From assembly GCA_023421505.1 (NCBI GenBank), contig JAEZTJ010000078.1, positions 1 to 64,000 of the forward strand: a stretch of 64,000 nucleotides of DNA, given 5' to 3'. The notes beneath the pieces were generated by a model, which was not told where the DNA came from, did no database searches, and was given only the letters and a program-made list of their open reading frames with translations. This DNA comes from Bacillota bacterium. GTDB taxonomy: Bacteria; Bacillota; Clostridia; Lachnospirales; Lachnospiraceae. The translations under genes and the position numbers were made by a program. Each line of letters opens with the position of its first letter. Position 1 is the first letter of the stretch. Below, one piece after another: positions 61,028 to 64,000 of this stretch.

Positions 61028-62893
61028 CTATTGACTCCAGTTGTTGCTTCTGCTGCCACCGCTTCTAAAATTACCGCCTCCAAAGTTACCGCCTCCAAAG
61101 TTACCGCCTCCAAAGTTACCACCTCCACTGAAGTTCCCTCTGGCTCCGGAGGGCATTCTTGCGCCTTCGTTTCCACCAAATCCGAGACCATCAAGCCAAC
61201 TTTCTTCTCCTGTAGCAGCTTCAGAGCTAATATTTCGTTTGATATATACTTCTTCTGATCCGGTCAGGCCACTGAGAACCTGCACATAATCTCCGTCTGT
61301 TATTCCTGTTTCCACTTGAACTTTTTTAAACCCTGCGGGCACATCGCCATCAGCCTCTGTGATAGTGTCATCTTTTATGTAGACAACATTATTACGCATC
61401 AGCGCATCACTAGGAATTGCAATGCAGTTCTCAGCCTGCTCCACGATGATGTCACCAGTAACATTCATACCGGGAAGCAGATCACCGGCTACATCGATCC
61501 GCACCGTTACAGGATATTGTGTCACCCCAGAATTTGAAGAACTGACCAGACTGATGTTTGTGATAACCCCGGTAATTTTTACGCCCTCTAATGCATCTGC
61601 AGTAATGCTGACCTCCTGTCCCTCTTTTACCTGTTTCACATCCAGCTCATCTACATACATAGAAAAGGTTACCGCCGACAAATCGTAAATCACACAAAGG
61701 GCTGAGGAATTGCCTCCGTTTTTCACCGTATCTCCGACCAGAGTGTTCTTGCTGATTACCTTTCCTGATATTGGTGCAGTGATACTATAATCTGCTTTTG
61801 AGTCAATGACATCCTGTAAGGAAGCTTTTGCATCCTCCAGAGTATCTTTTACATTCTCGGTGCTGTCAAGGGCTGAATCAACGGATTTCTTTGCATTTTC
61901 AACCGCATTAGCATAGTTTGACAGCTGGTCATCGATTGTCTCCTGACTCAGTGTTAATATTAAATCACCTTCTGATATCCTGCCTCCCACTTGAATAGGA
62001 ACCGAAGCAATTTCGCCGGATACTTCAGAGATTATCATTGTATCTGTCAGTACACGAAAGCTTCCTGCCTCCGTACTACAGAGATCTCCGATCGCAGCAG
62101 CAGCCCTTGTAGTATCTGTAATCCCCCCCGGATTCTTCACCTTAATCGTTACGTCTCTTACTAATCGGTTTCCTGATAATACCCGATCAAGTAAACTCAC
62201 CCCAGTTACTGTTCCTTTGATTGTCTCAAAGTTGCCTTCTATTGTAACGCTTGAAGTTTTGCCCACTAGAGATGCTTCTGCATCTGAGGCATTAAAAGGA
62301 ATAGTCAGCAGCATATAACTATTATCATAAATTTCAGCAATCTGTGCTCCCTTTTGCAGATTTTCGCCTTGTTTTACAAATAGGGTTTTTACCACACCAG
62401 ACACAGTGGACTTTACATTAGGATCACCGTATTTAGCCTTTGCTTTCTCATAATCGGCTTTTGCTTCTACATAATCAGCTAATGCCGCTTTATAATTTTC
62501 ATTCACCTTTGATAAATCCTTTTCGGCTCTCTCTACCTTCGTCTGTGCAGCAGCTATCTGACTGTCGAGCGTGTCTGTCGCGATCTGATATAATACCTGC
62601 CCTTTTTCAACAGTATCGCCTTCTTCAAAATCCGCTGCAATTACTTCGCCCTCCACCAGCGACATAACCTCATATGTATTAAGCGGTTCGATTGTACCGG
62701 AGGAAGATAATACATTCCGGATTGTTCTAGTTTCTACCCTGCGGGTGGTCTGCACCGACCTAACAGCACTGGGTGCAGCCTTATCCGCGTATACATGCCT
62801 AAATCCAAGATACGCACCTGTACCTAAAATTGTTATAATTACTAATAATCTTATTACTTTCTTCCATTTTATCTTATATAAAAGCTTTTTCAT
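61028..62893 (-). CDS. MacA/HlyD-type periplasmic adaptor with Gly-rich tail
   Basis: A 621-residue exported adaptor. An N-terminal helix (about 10-28) is followed by a biotinyl-lipoyl half (GEVIAADFEEGDTVEKGQVL), a coiled-coil hairpin (SQIAAAQTKVERAEKDLSKV), a second long coiled coil, a lipoyl half with SGKVISKNTLVGDTVKNGG and a beta-barrel/MP region. It is longer than usual (370-420) because of a duplicated hairpin-like segment and a C-terminal Gly/Phe/Asn tail of GGGNF repeats. ATG at 62893 behind GAGGTATTG. First gene of the operon. Confidence 0.85.
   Translation of the reverse strand: MKKLLYKIKWKKVIRLLVIITILGTGAYLGFRHVYADKAAPSAVRSVQTTRRVETRTIRNVLSSSGTIEPLNTYEVMSLVEGEVIAADFEEGDTVEKGQVLYQIATDTLDSQIAAAQTKVERAEKDLSKVNENYKAALADYVEAKADYEKAKAKYGDPNVKSTVSGVVKTLFVKQGENLQKGAQIAEIYDNSYMLLTIPFNASDAEASLVGKTSSVTIEGNFETIKGTVTGVSLLDRVLSGNRLVRDVTIKVKNPGGITDTTRAAAAIGDLCSTEAGSFRVLTDTMIISEVSGEIASVPIQVGGRISEGDLILTLSQETIDDQLSNYANAVENAKKSVDSALDSTENVKDTLEDAKASLQDVIDSKADYSITAPISGKVISKNTLVGDTVKNGGNSSALCVIYDLSAVTFSMYVDELDVKQVKEGQEVSITADALEGVKITGVITNISLVSSSNSGVTQYPVTVRIDVAGDLLPGMNVTGDIIVEQAENCIAIPSDALMRNNVVYIKDDTITEADGDVPAGFKKVQVETGITDGDYVQVLSGLTGSEEVYIKRNISSEAATGEESWLDGLGFGGNEGARMPSGARGNFSGGGNFGGGNFGGGNFGGGNFRSGGSRSNNWSQ
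61071..61126. repeat. 15-bp tandem repeat in the adaptor tail
   Basis: TTACCGCCTCCAAAG is repeated three times exactly plus a variant copy, encoding GGGNF units. Copy number may vary between strains. Confidence 0.85.
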
Positions 62894-62905
62894 CAATACC
62901 TCATT

Positions 62906-62974
62906 TCTGCGCTGCTTATAAGATTTGCATTGCGAAATTATGTTCAGATACAGGCTTTATGGTTGCAGCGCAGA
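62906..62974. promoter_or_regulatory. Inverted repeat in the macA leader
   Basis: TCTGCGCTGC (62906-62915) and GCAGCGCAGA (62965-62974) are perfect 10-bp inverted arms, 49 bp apart, directly upstream of the macA ribosome binding site. It could be an operator pair, an RNA structure or the upstream gene's terminator without a T-run. Confidence 0.45.
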
Positions 62975-63011
62975 CACTTACCTGTATATCCACCAGATCA
63001 TATTATTTGAA

Positions 63012-64000
63012 TCATTTGATATTTTCTGCAACTAGCACTCTGATTTTTCCACCCAGATAGGGATTCTTGTCATAATAAGCCTTAACGCTATACTTCGTTA
63101 AATCAGATATTTTATCAAGTGAAGTGGAAAAGTATTCGCCATCTATCAAAAAATAGATATAAATTTGATCAGCCAAAGGATAGATCGTATTACCGGCTTG
63201 TATCGTTGTCAATCCGACTGAGACAACAGATACTTCTGTTAAATCAGTGGAACCTGTTATTATACCGTTATCAACAGTAAATTTCTTAGGCCCAGAACTG
63301 AGACTAAATCCAGAAAGCTGGTTAGAATTAAGACTTCCCTGCTTATCTCCGATCAGATAGGTATAGCTTATTTTATCATTTTGCATATTGCTTCCGACAA
63401 ATATGCCATATTCATCCATGTCACCGCTTATATCGTTTAAAATCAACTGGGTAATCTGACCTTTCTCATTCAACTCATAATAATAGACCGAAGTACTCAG
63501 TAGTCTTACCCCTGCTAATCTTTCTGGACTTAAGCTAATGTAACGGTTAACTTTTAAATCCAGTATCTTTACATTGGAAGCCAGGGCTGTACCCCCAAGT
63601 GCACTACCATCACTACTAAAGGTATTATCTCCAAAAGTCCTGCTTGCTGGAGTATAACTGCTTATTGCCGCGCTTCCGTCTTTAAAGGTTAATCTTACAA
63701 TGCCTCCTGCAAGGAACCAAATAGTATCATTATCATAATCCTGTTCGTATACATTGCCGGAGGCATCTACAAATTTAACATAGCCTTTACTGGTATAACT
63801 GCCGTCCGAATTTTCTGTCAAATGAGTTCCTGTCTCTAGTACAACACCAGTAATTGTTACGTTTTGTTCATCAATCGTTATAACTCCGGCCACCTTATCA
63901 TTTCGATCCAGCAGCAAGGTCACATAATTGCCCTTTTTTACTGACCCCATAGAAGTAAACTTTAGCGTAACGCTATTGTTTGCTAAAGCATAATCCTTAC
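63012..64000 (-). CDS. C-terminal part of a surface-type protein (partial)
   Basis: The frame is open to the window edge (reading upstream KDYALANNSVTLKFTS before the internal Met at 63950), so at least 329 residues are visible and the N-terminus is outside. The sequence is beta-rich and Ser/Thr/Asn-rich (SYTPASRTFGDNTF), with no enzyme motif. It resembles C-terminal portions of S-layer-homology-domain proteins of Clostridia, but no SLH domain is within the window. It lies upstream of, and on the same strand as, the MacAB operon, separated by an inverted repeat. Confidence 0.6.
   Translation of the reverse strand, partial: KDYALANNSVTLKFTSMGSVKKGNYVTLLLDRNDKVAGVITIDEQNVTITGVVLETGTHLTENSDGSYTSKGYVKFVDASGNVYEQDYDNDTIWFLAGGIVRLTFKDGSAAISSYTPASRTFGDNTFSSDGSALGGTALASNVKILDLKVNRYISLSPERLAGVRLLSTSVYYYELNEKGQITQLILNDISGDMDEYGIFVGSNMQNDKISYTYLIGDKQGSLNSNQLSGFSLSSGPKKFTVDNGIITGSTDLTEVSVVSVGLTTIQAGNTIYPLADQIYIYFLIDGEYFSTSLDKISDLTKYSVKAYYDKNPYLGGKIRVLVAENIK

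Overview
The window looks like chromosomal DNA of a low-GC, anaerobic Gram-positive bacterium of the Clostridia, most likely a Lachnospiraceae/Lachnoclostridium-type organism. This is inferred from AT-rich intergenic DNA, strong GGAGG-type ribosome binding sites, pyruvate formate-lyase with its activase, the MEP-pathway gene ispF, an EFR1-type flavodoxin/ferredoxin, a Fic/AntFic pair and BspA-like/Fn3 surface proteins. Most genes lie on the minus strand. No rRNA, CRISPR array or intact transposase was seen.

Layout. 0-9 kb: ispF with an unusual Cys-rich tail, tRNA-Met and tRNA-Val, a HelD-like helicase, a three-gene ABC-2 exporter, an alpha/beta hydrolase and a histidine phosphatase. 9-18 kb: a solitary trpB, a P-loop kinase-like protein, two flavodoxin-fold oxidoreductases, a merR gene split by an in-frame TAG, a tetR gene with a self-overlapping operator, an EFR1 protein and a large secreted multidomain protein. 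18-31.7 kb: an apparently coherent sigma-54-linked envelope system (below). 31.9-36 kb: an ECF sigma/anti-sigma pair, then two decayed toxin-type genes (hipA, fic) beside an intact AntFic antitoxin. 36-44 kb: a complete Bat (aerotolerance-type) operon, moxR-DUF58-BatE-like-batA-batB-batC-batD. 44-47.5 kb: pflB-pflA. 48-54.5 kb: gltB-gltD behind a promoter followed immediately by an intrinsic terminator. 54.7-64 kb: an orphan FliK-like gene, a PilZ protein, a GNAT acetyltransferase, a LysR regulator, a MacAB-type efflux operon and the C-terminal part of a surface protein.

The most unusual part is 18-31.7 kb. It holds rpoN, an NtrC-type activator, an NtrB-like kinase, an OmpR-type two-component pair, four membrane proteins with the same WKxCPxC zinc ribbon, three anchored Met/Asn-rich proteins, a b-type-cytochrome-like protein, a 36-residue membrane peptide, an LDCC-motif protein and a copper-binding cupredoxin fragment. 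Two excellent sigma-54 promoters (GG-N10-GC) precede genes of this set. I infer a sigma-54-controlled envelope system for metal (copper-like) or redox stress. I do not recognise it as a named system.

The window also carries several dispersed intergenic repeat families: a double-hairpin element (five copies, three around pflBA), a MITE-like element with 14-bp terminal repeats (one full, one long and two reduced copies), and a terminator-like repeat (two copies).
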